DNA of 64,000 nucleotides from Tistrella mobilis (GCF_039634785.1 NZ_JBBIAB010000001.1:558001-622000), one strand, 5' to 3'; counted from the first letter of the stretch, positions 25,768-35,665 are shown. Translations and numbers: made by a program. Notes: a model not told the origin generated them from the sequence alone.

Positions 25768-25795
25768 CCCGCCGGCCATGGTCGTGGCCGGCGGG
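25768..25795 (-). terminator. hairpin after phaB
   Basis: A perfect 11-bp GC stem (25768-25778 with 25785-25795) and a 6-base loop sit 10 bases beyond the phaB stop codon. It lacks a U tract, so termination may need Rho. Confidence 0.5.
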
Positions 25796-25804
25796 CGGAA
25801 CCGG

Positions 25805-26530
25805 TCAGCCGGCGATGTACTGGGCGCCGTTGACGGTGAGGGTGGCGCCGGTGATGAAGCCGGCATCCTCGGCAGTGAGGAAGCTCACCGCGCGGGCGAT
25901 CTCTTCGGCCTTGCCCAGGCGGCCGACGGGAATGGTCCCGATAATCTTCTGCAGCACCGCCTCGGGAACCGCCGCAACCATTTCTGTGTCAACATAACCG
26001 GGGGCGATCACGTTCACGGTGATGCCCTTGGACGCGGCTTCCTGTGCCAGCGCCTTGGTGAAGCCGATCATGCCGGCCTTGGCGGCCGAATAATTGGCCT
26101 GGCCGATCTGGCCCTTCTGGCCGTTGATCGAGCTGATGTTGACGATGCGGCCATAGCTGCGGGCGCGCATGCCTTCGATCACCAGGCGGCACATGTTGAA
26201 GATCGAGGTCAGGTCGGTGCGGATGACGTCGTCCCACTGGGCCTGGGTCATCTTGTGCAGGGTGGCGTCGCGGGTGATGCCGGCGTTGTTGACCACCACG
26301 TCCACCGGCCCGAGATCCGCCTCGACCTTGGCGATGCCCTCGGCGCAGGCCTCGTAGCTGCCCACGTCCCACTTGTAGACGGCGATGCCGGTCTCCGACG
26401 AGAACGCCTGTGCCGCGGCGTCGTTGCCGGCATAATTGGCGGCGACGGTGAACCCGTCCGCCTTCAGACGCTCCGAAATCGCACGGCCGATACCACGCGT
26501 ACCGCCGGTGACGATTGCCACTCGTGCCAT
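25805..26530 (-). CDS. phaB: acetoacetyl-CoA reductase
   Basis: A 241-aa short-chain dehydrogenase reducing acetoacetyl-CoA to (R)-3-hydroxybutyryl-CoA with NADPH, the second step of polyhydroxybutyrate (PHB) synthesis. The cofactor loop is TGGTRGIGRAI, the catalytic set is S in NISSINGQKGQ and YSAAK, and the PhaB-specific FNMCR and GYVDTEMVAAVP segments are present. Length is typical (about 241-246). It follows phaA with a 186-base gap that contains an AT-rich stretch, so a separate promoter is possible. FabG is the alternative; context favours PhaB. Confidence 0.94.
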   Translation of the reverse strand: MARVAIVTGGTRGIGRAISERLKADGFTVAANYAGNDAAAQAFSSETGIAVYKWDVGSYEACAEGIAKVEADLGPVDVVVNNAGITRDATLHKMTQAQWDDVIRTDLTSIFNMCRLVIEGMRARSYGRIVNISSINGQKGQIGQANYSAAKAGMIGFTKALAQEAASKGITVNVIAPGYVDTEMVAAVPEAVLQKIIGTIPVGRLGKAEEIARAVSFLTAEDAGFITGATLTVNGAQYIAG

Positions 26531-26716
26531 CTTCCCTGGCCTCCTGGATCTAGGCTTATTGGACTGCTCTGGGTCTCGCTCCCCGCCGGACCCGCCGCCT
26601 GAGCATGACGACGGGACCGGCGCCCCCGGGAAACGATGCTACGTTACGAAGGTTGGTTTCGAAATAAAATGACTTTTTCGTGAACCAGACACTTCAAAAC
26701 GTAACCGGCTGATCTG

Positions 26717-27889
26717 TCAGCGCTCCACCAGCATGGCGATGCCCTGGCCGCCGCCGATGCACAGCGTGGCGAGACCGCGGCGGGCGTCGCGCTTCTTCAT
26801 CTCGAAGAGCAGGGTGGTGAGGATGCGGGTGCCGCTGGCGCCGATGGGGTGGCCGATGGCGATGGCGCCGCCATTGACGTTGAGCTTCGCGGGATCGAAG
26901 CCCAGATCCTTGCCGACCGCCAGCGCCTGCGCGGCGAAGGCCTCGTTGGCCTCGATCAGATCCAGATCGTCGATGGTCCAGCCGGCCTTGGCCAGGGCCG
27001 CGCGCGTCGCCGGGATCGGGCCCGAGCCCATGATCGCCGGGTCGACGCCCGCCTGCGCCCAGGCGACGATGCGGCCCAGCGGCTCGAGCCCGCGACGCTC
27101 CGCTTCCTCGGCCGACATCACGATGGTCGCCGCGGCGCCGTCATTGATGCCCGAGGCAGAGCCGGCGGTGACGCTGCCGGCCTTGTCGAAGGCGGGCTTC
27201 AGCTTGGTCAGCATGTCGAGCGTGGTGCCGTGGCGCGGATATTCGTCGGTATCGATGACGACATCGCCCTTCCGGCCGGCGATCGTGACGGGCACGATTT
27301 CATCGGCGAAGCGCCCGGCCTTCTGGGCCGCCTCGGCCTTGGTCTGCGAGGCCAGGGCGAACTCGTCCTGCTCCTCACGCGTGATCTGCCACTGGCGCGC
27401 CACGTTCTCGGCGGTGTTGCCCATGTGATAGCCGTTGAAGGCGCACCACAGGCCGTCCTTGATCATGGTGTCGACCAGCGACAGGTCGCCCATCTTCTTG
27501 CCCTGGCGCAGCGGGGCCGCATGCGGGGCGTTCGACATGCTTTCCTGGCCGCCGGCGACGACGATCTTCGCCTCGCCCGACTTGATGGCCTGAGCGGCCA
27601 GCGCCACGGTCTTCAGGCCCGAACCGCAGACATGGTTCACGACCCAGGCCGGCACTTCCTGCGGGACGCCCGCATGCAGCGAGGCCTGGCGGGCGGGGTT
27701 CTGGCCGGCAGCGGCGGTCAGAACCTGGCCCATGATCACTTCGGACACGTCGGCGGCATCGACGCCGGCGCGGGCAATGGCCTCGCGGATGGCGATGGTG
27801 CCCAGCTCGGCGGCGGAAAGCGGCGCGAGCGCGCCGTTGAAGGCACCGACCGGGGTGCGGGCGGCGGCAACGATGACGGCGTCGGTCAT
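26717..27889 (-). CDS. phaA: acetyl-CoA acetyltransferase
   Basis: A 390-aa thiolase joining two acetyl-CoA to acetoacetyl-CoA, the first step of PHB synthesis. The nucleophilic Cys88 lies in [14 protein letters not shown], the conserved His in GHPIGASG, and the second catalytic Cys in [19 protein letters not shown] and NEAFAAQAL are classic biosynthetic thiolase blocks. Length is normal. On the minus strand it reads toward phaB; the phaC-like gene lies upstream on the same strand. The enzyme can also work in the degradative direction with the dehydrogenase at the left edge. Confidence 0.96.
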   Translation of the reverse strand: MTDAVIVAAARTPVGAFNGALAPLSAAELGTIAIREAIARAGVDAADVSEVIMGQVLTAAAGQNPARQASLHAGVPQEVPAWVVNHVCGSGLKTVALAAQAIKSGEAKIVVAGGQESMSNAPHAAPLRQGKKMGDLSLVDTMIKDGLWCAFNGYHMGNTAENVARQWQITREEQDEFALASQTKAEAAQKAGRFADEIVPVTIAGRKGDVVIDTDEYPRHGTTLDMLTKLKPAFDKAGSVTAGSASGINDGAAATIVMSAEEAERRGLEPLGRIVAWAQAGVDPAIMGSGPIPATRAALAKAGWTIDDLDLIEANEAFAAQALAVGKDLGFDPAKLNVNGGAIAIGHPIGASGTRILTTLLFEMKKRDARRGLATLCIGGGQGIAMLVER

Positions 27890-28032
27890 GGGAGACTGTC
27901 TCCTGTTCTGTCGCGCGGGGCGCGCAGGCTGCGGGCACGGTGCTGATCTTCACCGGGCCGCAGATCGTTATCTCGGTTCCTACTATAGCGGCGTTTTCTC
28001 GCCGGAAAAGCGTGGCGGGTGGTCGCGGTACC

Positions 28033-29490
28033 CTACTTTCGAGGGGGGCTGCGCCGTCGCCGCCGCGCTGCCGGGGCCGGCTCTTCGCACAGCCAGTGCG
28101 CGAGCGGTTCCCAGAGTTCTTTCGCTGAACGACTGCCCACCATCATGCCGATATGCCCGGCTGCCGGCCGGATCAGCCGGGCATCGGGCAGAATGTCGGC
28201 CAGGGCGGCCGCGGTGGGGGGCGGCACGATCCGGTCGCGTTCCGGCACGGCCACAAGCACCGGCATCGGGGCCAGCACCCCGGGATCGATGGTCTCTCCC
28301 GCCACCTCCCAGCAGCCTTCCGCCGGTTTGTTGGTGCCGTACCAGTCGTGAACCACCGTGCGGGCGACCGGCCCGGCCAGCGGCACGCCGTCGTTCAGCC
28401 AGTCTTCCAGCGCCACGAAATCCCGGGCGGCATCGCTTTCGGGGTCGAGGGCTGCGAAATCGCGAAATTTGCGGGGCACCATGGCCGGGTCGGTGGCCAC
28501 GAACAGGATCTGGAGCATGTCGACCGGCATGCTGCCGGTCTGCTCCACCGTCTTCAGGATGGACCGACCCAGCACCCGGATCAGGCGCCGTTCCGCCGTG
28601 TCGCCGGCGGCGAAATCCCAGGGCGTCGCCATCAGCGCCATGCGGGCGACGCGGTCGCGGGCCAGCTGGACGCCTGCAATGGTCAACAGCCCGCCCATGC
28701 AATAACCGACGACCGGGACGGGTCCGCCCGCAAGATCCGAGGCATGGGCGATCATCGCACCCAGCCGGCGGGCGACGTAGTCTTCGATGGACAGGTTGAG
28801 TTCGGTGCCGGTCGGGACGCCCCAATCCACCAGCAGGGGGCGGAAGCCGCGGACCATCAGCCAGCGCATCAGGCTGCGCCGGCGGGACAGGTCCATCACA
28901 TAGTGGCGGTTGACCAGCGACGGCACGAAGAGGGCGATGCGACCCTCGCCCCTGAGGCCGTCATCGCCCGGGGTGAAACCCAGCGGATCGGCGGCGCCAT
29001 AGTCCAGCAGACGGGTCGCACCCTCCTGCCAGATGACCGGCGGGTCGGGGAGATCGCGAACATAGGGGTGATCGCGATAGCGGTTGACGCCTGCCAGCAG
29101 AGCTTCCAGCCGGCGTTTCGCTTCGGCCGCGACCTCGGCACCGATGACGGCGGGATCAAGCCCCTGCAGCACCTGGGTCAGATGCGCCCCCCGTGCCGCC
29201 AGATGCGGGGCCCAGGGCAGAGAGCCGTCGCGCAGCATCGGCAAGGCCGCGACGGAGCTGGTCAGCAAGGCGCTGGTCATCCCCAGATGATAGGGCATCG
29301 GCCGTGGCCCCTTGCGGGGGAACAGCGTCTCCGCCGGTGGGGGCAGAGACGGCGGCGGCAGAGGCTGGGGCTCCGGCGTCGGCCGGGTCTCGGGCTGCCG
29401 TTTCCGTACCCGGCTTCCCGGCCGGCGCGGCGCCTTTGCCGTGGTCTGCGGCGTCTCTTCCGGCTCGTGGCGGATTGCGGCTCGGCTCAT
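28033..29490 (-). CDS. phaC: polyhydroxyalkanoate synthase-like alpha/beta hydrolase
   Basis: A 485-aa protein (from ATG 29490) with a PHA-synthase core. The lipase-like box is GYCMGG with the active cysteine at C264, the Asp in VPERDRIVPP, and the His in AAGHIGMMVGS. RDHPYVRDLPDPPVIW precedes the core. Residues 1-64 are proline/arginine-rich and may not be translated: an internal ATG at 29298 (MPYHLGMTSALL) starts where conservation begins and would give 421 aa. It polymerises (R)-3-hydroxyacyl-CoA at the granule surface. The N-terminal region is shorter than in class I PhaC, so the class is unclear. Confidence 0.82.
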   Translation of the reverse strand: MSRAAIRHEPEETPQTTAKAPRRPGSRVRKRQPETRPTPEPQPLPPPSLPPPAETLFPRKGPRPMPYHLGMTSALLTSSVAALPMLRDGSLPWAPHLAARGAHLTQVLQGLDPAVIGAEVAAEAKRRLEALLAGVNRYRDHPYVRDLPDPPVIWQEGATRLLDYGAADPLGFTPGDDGLRGEGRIALFVPSLVNRHYVMDLSRRRSLMRWLMVRGFRPLLVDWGVPTGTELNLSIEDYVARRLGAMIAHASDLAGGPVPVVGYCMGGLLTIAGVQLARDRVARMALMATPWDFAAGDTAERRLIRVLGRSILKTVEQTGSMPVDMLQILFVATDPAMVPRKFRDFAALDPESDAARDFVALEDWLNDGVPLAGPVARTVVHDWYGTNKPAEGCWEVAGETIDPGVLAPMPVLVAVPERDRIVPPPTAAALADILPDARLIRPAAGHIGMMVGSRSAKELWEPLAHWLCEEPAPAARRRRRSPPRK

Positions 29491-29668
29491 CGGGAGAGGG
29501 GGTCCTCGACGGATCAGGCGCGCTGTTGCCGCCCGAACGGGCGGCGGCGACCGCTGCGGCATCGATCGCCTTGGCGAGATTGATGTCGGTCACCATCGCC
29601 GACGCCTGGCGCTCCCAGAGGTCGAGAAAAGCAGCGGCGGTTGCCGGTATGCCAGATGGGGTCGACAT
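29156..29668 (-). CDS. small gene overlapping phaC (possible PhaE/phasin-like partner)
   Basis: A 170-aa reading frame whose first 60 residues use non-overlapping DNA. It starts MSTPSGIPATAAAFLDLWE and continues with a helix (AMVTDINLAKAIDAAAVAAA), then an Ala/Pro/Gly-rich tail that overlaps phaC out of frame. Over 29298-29490, GC at third positions is clearly lower in this frame than in the phaC frame (hand count), so either the tail is coding by chance overlap or the gene ends earlier through a different arrangement. The Trp-containing helix and position just before phaC recall PhaE-type subunits; that is inference. Confidence 0.5.
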   Translation of the reverse strand: MSTPSGIPATAAAFLDLWERQASAMVTDINLAKAIDAAAVAAARSGGNSAPDPSRTPSPDEPSRNPPRAGRDAADHGKGAAPAGKPGTETAARDPADAGAPASAAAVSAPTGGDAVPPQGATADALSSGDDQRLADQLRRGLADAARRLSALGPASGGTGGASDPGAAGA

Positions 29669-29788
29669 GGGGCAGAGTATACCGATCCGGGCGCCCGCGT
29701 GAAAGCGCCAGAGGCATGCCGTTGCGCGATCGCGTCGCCCTGCGGGCCCGCACTGCGGGCCCCTCTTGTTGCGGTGCGGATCAACCCT

Positions 29789-29801
29789 GTGATTTAATCA
29801 C
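29789..29801. promoter_or_regulatory. operator-like palindrome upstream of phaR
   Basis: GTGATT-T-AATCAC, a perfect palindrome with one central base, lies about 200 bases before phaR and 120 bases before the overlapping small gene. A PhaR-type TTGC-N6-GCAA element follows at 29825-29838. Binding protein unknown. Confidence 0.3.
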
Positions 29802-29903
29802 CCATGCTGCGTCTCTTGTCGGTTTTGCCGTGCAGCAAGGCTCCGGTCGCCGATGCGCAGGGGGCGCCCATGGCGGATGCGGCGACATTGCCCGATACCC
29901 ATA

Positions 29904-29935
29904 CGGGCCGATAACGATGCGGGCCGATAACGATA
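29904..29935 (+). repeat. 16-base tandem duplication
   Basis: Two copies of GGGCCGATAACGAT followed by GC (29904-29919) or AC (29920-29935), 65 bases before phaR. Confidence 0.75.
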
Positions 29936-29999
29936 CGGGATGCATGAGGCGTGGGATCCGTGTCCCGCCGACATGGCCCGATGAATGCGCGGGGAGAGA

Positions 30000-30620
30000 A
30001 TGACCGAGAAGTCTGAAGCGACCGCCGGGCGGACCGAAAAGGTAAAGGTCAAGATCAAAAAGTACGCCAATCGGCGGCTTTACAATACCGCGACCAGCAG
30101 CTACGTCACGCTCGATCATCTGTCGCAGATGGTGAAGGACGATATCGACTTCATCGTCAATGATGCGAAGACGGGTGAGGACATCACCCATCAGGTTCTG
30201 ACCCAGATTATCGTCGAGGAAGAAGGCAAGGGGCGCAATCTGCTGCCGACCAGCTTCCTGCGTCAACTGATCTCCTTTTACGGCGACAGTCTGCAGGCCT
30301 TCGTGCCGCGCTATCTGGAAATGTCGATGGAGTCGCTTGCCCGGAATCAGGAGCAGGTGCGACGGACCTTCGGCAATCTGTTTCCCTTCCCCTCGATCGA
30401 GGAGATGAGCAAGCAGAATATGCAGATGATGGAGCAGGCCATGCGCATGTTCGCAGGTGGCCTGCGTATGCCCGAGGCGCCTCGCACCGAGGAGGCCGAG
30501 GAGCGGCCGGCGGCCCAGCCTGCCGCGCCGGCGGCCGGCGAGGACATCCGGCAGCTGGCCGACAGGCTGAACGATCTGCAGAAGCAGATCGAAGCCCTGA
30601 CCCGTGATCGCGACAAATAG
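30000..30620 (+). CDS. phaR: polyhydroxyalkanoate synthesis repressor
   Basis: A 206-aa DNA- and PHB-binding repressor that senses granule formation and controls phasin and its own genes. The DNA-binding domain (residues about 18-78) starts VKIKKYANRRLYNTATSSYV and contains LDHLSQMVKDDIDFIV. Two PHB_acc segments follow (LLPTSFLRQLISFYGDSLQ, VPRYLEMSMESL). The tail has an Ala/Pro linker and a short coiled coil (DIRQLADRLNDLQKQIEAL). ATG at 30000 follows GGGGAGAG; an in-frame ATG 15 bases upstream is less likely. Divergent from the phaC side, and probably autoregulated. Confidence 0.95.
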   Translation: MTEKSEATAGRTEKVKVKIKKYANRRLYNTATSSYVTLDHLSQMVKDDIDFIVNDAKTGEDITHQVLTQIIVEEEGKGRNLLPTSFLRQLISFYGDSLQAFVPRYLEMSMESLARNQEQVRRTFGNLFPFPSIEEMSKQNMQMMEQAMRMFAGGLRMPEAPRTEEAEERPAAQPAAPAAGEDIRQLADRLNDLQKQIEALTRDRDK

Positions 30621-30662
30621 GCCGCCGGTCTTTTTCCGAAATCGGGCCACTGCAATGACTGC

Positions 30663-30700
30663 AACGCCGCCTCTCGGGTCAGCTCCGGGAGGCGGCGTTT
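30663..30700 (+). terminator. terminator of phaR
   Basis: An 11-bp stem (30663-30673 with 30689-30699) and a 15-base loop are followed by a short T run (GTTTAT). It lies 42 bases after the phaR stop and before the convergent PEBP-like gene. Confidence 0.7.
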
Positions 30701-30738
30701 ATCGTGTCGGGGGGCGATGCCGGTGCGGCACCGGCGCC

Positions 30739-31470
30739 TCAATATCGGCCGAGACTGATCGTGGAGCGGGCAAGTACGTCGTCGCCGGCCATGGCGAGAC
30801 GCACCCCCTGGGGCGGCAGGGGCGTACGCAGGGCGACGATCTCGGCGGAATAATGATTGCCGGTCCCGCCGGAACAGGGGCCGAGATAGGCGGTGCCGGG
30901 GGACAGCCGGCCGCGATGGGGCGCAAGCATCATGACGCCCTCGGGCAGAGCGGCCGTTTCCCCGGGGACGGAGGGGACCAGAACCCACCCCACGCCACCG
31001 TCTGCGGCAACTGCGATCGTGCCGTGGCCGCCATCCGTCGAGAGTGGACGGTAACTGTCGTCATTAAAGGCGACGGCGACCATGCGGGTGCCTTCGGGCA
31101 GGCCCGCGACGATCAGTTCCGGCGATGCGCCGGCCGGACCATAGCGGCTGCAGCGGGCATGGACCGGAATGGAGACGCCGTCCCAGGACGGATCGGCAAA
31201 GCGAACGTTGAGCTTTGCCGGCGTGTCGGCCGACGGACCGTGGCCGACACCCGCCAGCAGACTGCCGGCGACCAGCAGACCGGCGGCGAAGGCACCGAAG
31301 GCGATCGCCAGAATGGTGAACGCCCATTTGTTGCCGCCATCGGGCAGATCGGCTTCTGCGGCCGTCCGCAGCGTGCCGCCGGACACGTCCCCGGCGACCG
31401 GGCCGGCGCCAGTGCCGGCCACGGCTCCGCTGGACGTGGCATCTGTGATACCATCGTCGATCTGGGCCAT
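30739..31470 (-). CDS. membrane-anchored PEBP/YbhB-like protein
   Basis: A 243-aa protein. The first 45 residues are low-complexity Gly/Ala/Thr; one transmembrane helix (AFTILAIAFGAFAAGLLVAG) covers about residues 50-72. The rest shows PEBP (phosphatidylethanolamine-binding) traits: VHARCSRYGPAGASPELIVA, a GGHG motif, and YLGPCSGGTGNHYSAEIVAL matching the family's GPC-x-HxY ligand-site region. Family function in bacteria is poorly known. The call rests on those spaced motifs, and loss of the usual DPDAP element is a caution. Preceded by an AT-rich stretch with likely promoters; convergent with phaR. Confidence 0.62.
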   Translation of the reverse strand: MAQIDDGITDATSSGAVAGTGAGPVAGDVSGGTLRTAAEADLPDGGNKWAFTILAIAFGAFAAGLLVAGSLLAGVGHGPSADTPAKLNVRFADPSWDGVSIPVHARCSRYGPAGASPELIVAGLPEGTRMVAVAFNDDSYRPLSTDGGHGTIAVAADGGVGWVLVPSVPGETAALPEGVMMLAPHRGRLSPGTAYLGPCSGGTGNHYSAEIVALRTPLPPQGVRLAMAGDDVLARSTISLGRY

Positions 31471-31615
31471 GGTTTGCCCCGTTCCCGTATGTGCCTGGTG
31501 GCGAGGGTCTTGAAGAGCGCCCCCGCTTCTGAATCATCCTACCAATACGCGCTATTGTTTCAAACAAATATTGCCTTATGCGTGCAATTGGAACAACCGT
31601 CAGGGTGATTTCCGA

Positions 31616-34600
31616 TCAGGCGCCTTCTCCCCGTGCCTGATCGGGGGGCGTTGCGCCCTCGTCCTGTCCGTCGGGCCGTTCGGCACCTCCCGGCAGCCAG
31701 CGGCGCACGGCCGCAACCAGATCGTCGCGCCTGAAGGGTTTCGAGAGATGATCGTCCATGCCCGCGGCACGGCAGATCTCTGCTGCCTCTCGTCCGGCAT
31801 TGGCGGTCAGGGCCAGGATCGGGGTGCGGCCTCGCGGGCCCTCGATGGACCGGATGCGGCGGGTTGCCTCCAGCCCGCTCAGGCCCGGCATCTGGACGTC
31901 CATCAGGATCAGGTCGTAGTCGTGGGCCGTTGCGGCCTCGACCGCGGCATTGCCTTCACTCACGCTGTCGACCGTATAGCCGGCCCGCTGCAGGGCGCGG
32001 GCGGTCAGCATCTGGTTCATGGCGTTGTCCTCGGCAAGCAGGATGCGGATGGGTGTGCGGGGTGGTACCTCATCCGTGTCGGCGTGTCGGGGCATGGTCT
32101 CCGGTCCTGGATGTCGTCGGGTCGGGATCCTTGAAGGCTCGGGAGCCAGCAGGGAGTGGGCATTGGCCAGGCTTCGCGGGGAGGGCAGAACGGCCGGTAG
32201 CTCGAACCAGAAGCGGCTGCCCTCTCCGGCGACACTGTCGCAACCGATGCGCCCGCCTAGAAGATCGGTCAGGCGTCTGACGATCGCCAGACCAAGGCCG
32301 GTGCCGCGTGCCATGGCGGCGGCCTGATCGGCGCCGGCCTGGTAGTATTCTTCGAACAGCTGCCGGGTCTGCTCGGGCGGGATGCCGACACCGGTGTCGA
32401 TCACCTCCATCCGCAGAACAGGCGGGCCGCCCGTCGTGGCCGGCACCAGATCGAGGCAGAGTGTGACCCGCCCGGCCTCGGTGAACTTCACGGCATTGCC
32501 GGTCAGGTTCACCAGAATCTGGCGCAGCCGCCTCTGGTCTCCCATCAGCCGAGGTGGCACCGAAGGCGCGGCCTCGACGACGATTTCCAGCCCCTTGCGG
32601 CGTGCCTGCGGGTCGTACATCGCCTTGACGTCGCGGGCGAGGGCGACGGGGTCGAACGGCTTGGGATCGATGGCGAGCTTGCCTGCCTCGATCCGGGACA
32701 GATCCAGCACGTCGTCGAGCAGGTCGAGCAGCAGTTCCGAGGCGCGGCGCATGATCTGGGCCAGGCCGGCCTGCTCCGGGTCGAGGTCGGTTTCGTCCAG
32801 AAAATGCAGGGCGTTCAGGATCGCGTTCAGCGGGTTACGGATCTCGTGGGACACCGTGGCCAGAAAGCGCGACCGCGCCTCTGCGGCGCCGAGTGCGCGT
32901 TCACGGGCGTCTTCCAGCGCATCCTGCATGCGACGCCGATCGGTGACATCGGTGTAGATGGTCAGGGTGCCGCCATCGTCAACCGGCAGGCGAATCAGTT
33001 CCAGCCGGCGGCCATCGGGGCGGACATGTTCTACCGGTTGCCCAAGCAAGGCGGGGTCGCGCATCCGGGTGAGCCAGGCTTCCGCCAGTCGTTCCGGATC
33101 ACCGGGGCCGAATTCGCCGCGACGGGCGACGAAGCGGACCAGTTCGGTCATCGGATTGCCGGGTCGGGCGATGCCGCTCGGGATCTCCAGCAGTTCCTGG
33201 AAGCGCCGGTTGACCACCACGATGTCGAGCGTGCGGTCCACCAGCATCAGGCCCTGTTCCATCGCATCGATGGTCAGGCGCAGCACTTCGGTCTGGCGGG
33301 CCAGTTCGCGCTCGGCGGCGCGTCTGGTCGTGACGTCGGTGAAGGTCATCACCAGCCCGCCGCCGGGAAAGGGCGCGCTGGCCATTTCGAGCACCGTCCC
33401 GTCGGGCCGGCGGCGTTCCCAGCTTTGCGGCCAGGGCCTGCGCAATGCCGACAACCGGCGGGTGACTTCGGCGAAGGCCGGCCCGGTGCCGAATTCTCCG
33501 CGCCGGGCCATCAGGTGCATCAGCTGTTCGAAATCGGCCAGGGGTGGGCAGTCCTCGGCCATCAGGCCGTTCATCTCCAGGAAGCGCCGGTTGTGGAGCA
33601 CCACACGGAACCCGGCATCAAGCAGGCACAGCCCCTGGCGCATGCTGTCCAGCGTGGTGGAGAGCAGGCGGGAATTCTCGGTGGCGGCCCGGTCGGCAGC
33701 CACCCGTTCGCCGACATCGCGCAGGCTGGCGTGGAATTCGGCGGGCGTGCCGGTGCGCGGGTCGCGGATCATTCGGGCCCCGGCCTCGACCCAGACGGGG
33801 CGCCCGGTGGCGTGACGCATGCGCAGGGTCGCCCGATCGCGACCGTGCTCGACAAGCGCGGTCATGTGGGCGGCAAGCACGTCGGCATCCTCGGTCACGA
33901 CGAGGTCGGCCAGACGCCGGCCGATCAGCCGGTCGGGCTCCAGCCCCAGAAGGGCCTGCGATGCCGGAGAGGCGTAGAGGATGGTACCTTCCGGATCCTG
34001 ACGCAGGATCAGGTCGCCGGCGTTTTCGGCCAGCAGCCGATAGCGCCATTCGCTGTCGCGCAGCGCCGCGTCGATCTGGCGCGCCTCGGTGACGTCTTCA
34101 TAGATCGCGACCGAGCCGCCGTCGGCCATGGGGTTGTGGGTGATGCGGATCACCCGCCCCTGGGCGGAGGTTTCGGTCAGCGTGGCGGTTTCGCGCATCC
34201 GGGCAAGGGCCAGCCGCTTCTCGATCCGCTCAGGGCGTGTCGTCTCCGCCACCTCGTAAAGCGCCTGCTCCGCAATTCTGGCAAGCGGTGTGCCCGGCTG
34301 TGTCAGGTCCTCGGGCACCCCCATCAACCCGGCATAGCGCTGATTGCAGGCCACCAGCACCATATCCTGGTCGAAGATCGCAATCCCATGGCCAAGGGCC
34401 GCGAAGGCCCCGTCCAGCAGCCTGCCGCGATCTGCGGCTTCGGCGGTACGGGCGGCGACCTCCCCCTCAAGGTCGCGGGTATGGCGATCGAGAGCCGCGC
34501 GCATGCGCTCGATGCCGTCTGCCAGCTCCACGATCTCGCGCGCGCCGCCGACGGCGGGCACCGGCCGGATCGTGTCGCCTCCGCCCAGCTCCGCCACCGC

Positions 34601-35665
34601 GGCGTGCAGCCGGGCGATCGGAACCACGATGCGCCTGCGGATCAGAAGCAGCATGACGGAGAGCACGGCCGCCACCACCACGATCAGGACCAGATCGGCC
34701 ACACGGGCTTCGGCCCAGGCCGCCCGGATGTCGACGAGCGACAGGCCGGCCGCCACGGCCAGCGGACGCCCGGGGACATCGGCAAGACCGTAGAGACGTG
34801 CCACACCGTCGTCGGGATCGACCATGGCGCGATCCGCGGAGATGCGGGTCGGATCGCTCCAGGCACGGCCAAGACCCGCAGGATTGCGGGGGCTTGCAAC
34901 GATACTCGCGGCGTTTCCGGCACCGTCGCCGCCGTCGGGGACGCTGCCGAGCTTGCGACCGTCGGTGTCCAGGAGCAGCAGGCGGCCACCCGGACCCACA
35001 TCCACCGAACGGTAGACCTGAATGAAATAGGCCGGGTCGACCGCCGCGGCCACCACGCCGAGAAACCTGTTGTCGATGGTCCGGATCGCCCGGGCGGCCG
35101 GAACATACCATTTGCCGGTCAGCACCCCTTCGACCGGCGGATCGATGATCAGCCCGTCGACACCGGCTGCGGCGCGGGCGAAATAGGTGTGATCGGTGGC
35201 CGTCAGCTGGGGGGCCGGCCAGTCATGGGTCACCTGCACGATCCGGCCGGCCGGATCGATCAGCCACAGCGCCCGGATCTGTGGCGTCTCGTCGGCGATG
35301 TGGCGCAGCCGGTCGAACCAGTGTTTGTCCTGACGATCAGGCAGCCGGTTCTCGTTGCGGATCTGGTCGGCGATGCGTGCGACTTCGATGTCGACCGCAT
35401 CCATGGCCCGGGCGGCATGCTCGGCCAGAAGCAGGGCCAGCCCGGTTGCACGGCGGCCGGCCTCGGTCTTCGCCGCCTCGTAGGATCGCCAGGCCAGACC
35501 TGCCGCAACCACGGTCAGCAGCGCACCCAGGGCCAGGGCGGCGATGGTGAGCGATCGGGCAAGGGCGGCGGGTCGGTCCTGGCGCATGAACCCCTGGAAA
35601 GGTTGGGCTTGCAGGTGGGGACGTGGTCGGGCTGCGCGCAGAGGGCGCGCTGTCTTCAGGATCAT
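31616..35665 (-). CDS. multi-PAS hybrid sensor histidine kinase/response regulator
   Basis: A 1349-aa (from ATG 35665) inner-membrane hybrid kinase. In order: a membrane helix (about residues 38-58); a dCache-like extracytoplasmic sensor with [16 protein letters not shown]; a second helix ([21 protein letters not shown]); HAMP; four PAS modules ([71 protein letters not shown]); HisKA with His940 in [13 protein letters not shown]; HATPase with GTGLGLAIV; and a receiver domain with Asp1256 in [10 protein letters not shown]. An ATG at 35587 may be the real start. Targets unknown. Confidence 0.92.
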   Translation of the reverse strand: MILKTARPLRAARPRPHLQAQPFQGFMRQDRPAALARSLTIAALALGALLTVVAAGLAWRSYEAAKTEAGRRATGLALLLAEHAARAMDAVDIEVARIADQIRNENRLPDRQDKHWFDRLRHIADETPQIRALWLIDPAGRIVQVTHDWPAPQLTATDHTYFARAAAGVDGLIIDPPVEGVLTGKWYVPAARAIRTIDNRFLGVVAAAVDPAYFIQVYRSVDVGPGGRLLLLDTDGRKLGSVPDGGDGAGNAASIVASPRNPAGLGRAWSDPTRISADRAMVDPDDGVARLYGLADVPGRPLAVAAGLSLVDIRAAWAEARVADLVLIVVVAAVLSVMLLLIRRRIVVPIARLHAAVAELGGGDTIRPVPAVGGAREIVELADGIERMRAALDRHTRDLEGEVAARTAEAADRGRLLDGAFAALGHGIAIFDQDMVLVACNQRYAGLMGVPEDLTQPGTPLARIAEQALYEVAETTRPERIEKRLALARMRETATLTETSAQGRVIRITHNPMADGGSVAIYEDVTEARQIDAALRDSEWRYRLLAENAGDLILRQDPEGTILYASPASQALLGLEPDRLIGRRLADLVVTEDADVLAAHMTALVEHGRDRATLRMRHATGRPVWVEAGARMIRDPRTGTPAEFHASLRDVGERVAADRAATENSRLLSTTLDSMRQGLCLLDAGFRVVLHNRRFLEMNGLMAEDCPPLADFEQLMHLMARRGEFGTGPAFAEVTRRLSALRRPWPQSWERRRPDGTVLEMASAPFPGGGLVMTFTDVTTRRAAERELARQTEVLRLTIDAMEQGLMLVDRTLDIVVVNRRFQELLEIPSGIARPGNPMTELVRFVARRGEFGPGDPERLAEAWLTRMRDPALLGQPVEHVRPDGRRLELIRLPVDDGGTLTIYTDVTDRRRMQDALEDARERALGAAEARSRFLATVSHEIRNPLNAILNALHFLDETDLDPEQAGLAQIMRRASELLLDLLDDVLDLSRIEAGKLAIDPKPFDPVALARDVKAMYDPQARRKGLEIVVEAAPSVPPRLMGDQRRLRQILVNLTGNAVKFTEAGRVTLCLDLVPATTGGPPVLRMEVIDTGVGIPPEQTRQLFEEYYQAGADQAAAMARGTGLGLAIVRRLTDLLGGRIGCDSVAGEGSRFWFELPAVLPSPRSLANAHSLLAPEPSRIPTRRHPGPETMPRHADTDEVPPRTPIRILLAEDNAMNQMLTARALQRAGYTVDSVSEGNAAVEAATAHDYDLILMDVQMPGLSGLEATRRIRSIEGPRGRTPILALTANAGREAAEICRAAGMDDHLSKPFRRDDLVAAVRRWLPGGAERPDGQDEGATPPDQARGEGA

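Larger units (their letters stand above)
29669..29999. other. 331-base divergent region before phaR
   Basis: No gene seen. It lies between the phaC side (-) and phaR (+). It holds a 13-base palindrome at 29789-29801, a TTGC-N6-GCAA element at 29825-29838, and a 16-base direct tandem duplication at 29904-29935. The phaR ribosome site GGGGAGAG ends just before 30000. Confidence 0.55.
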
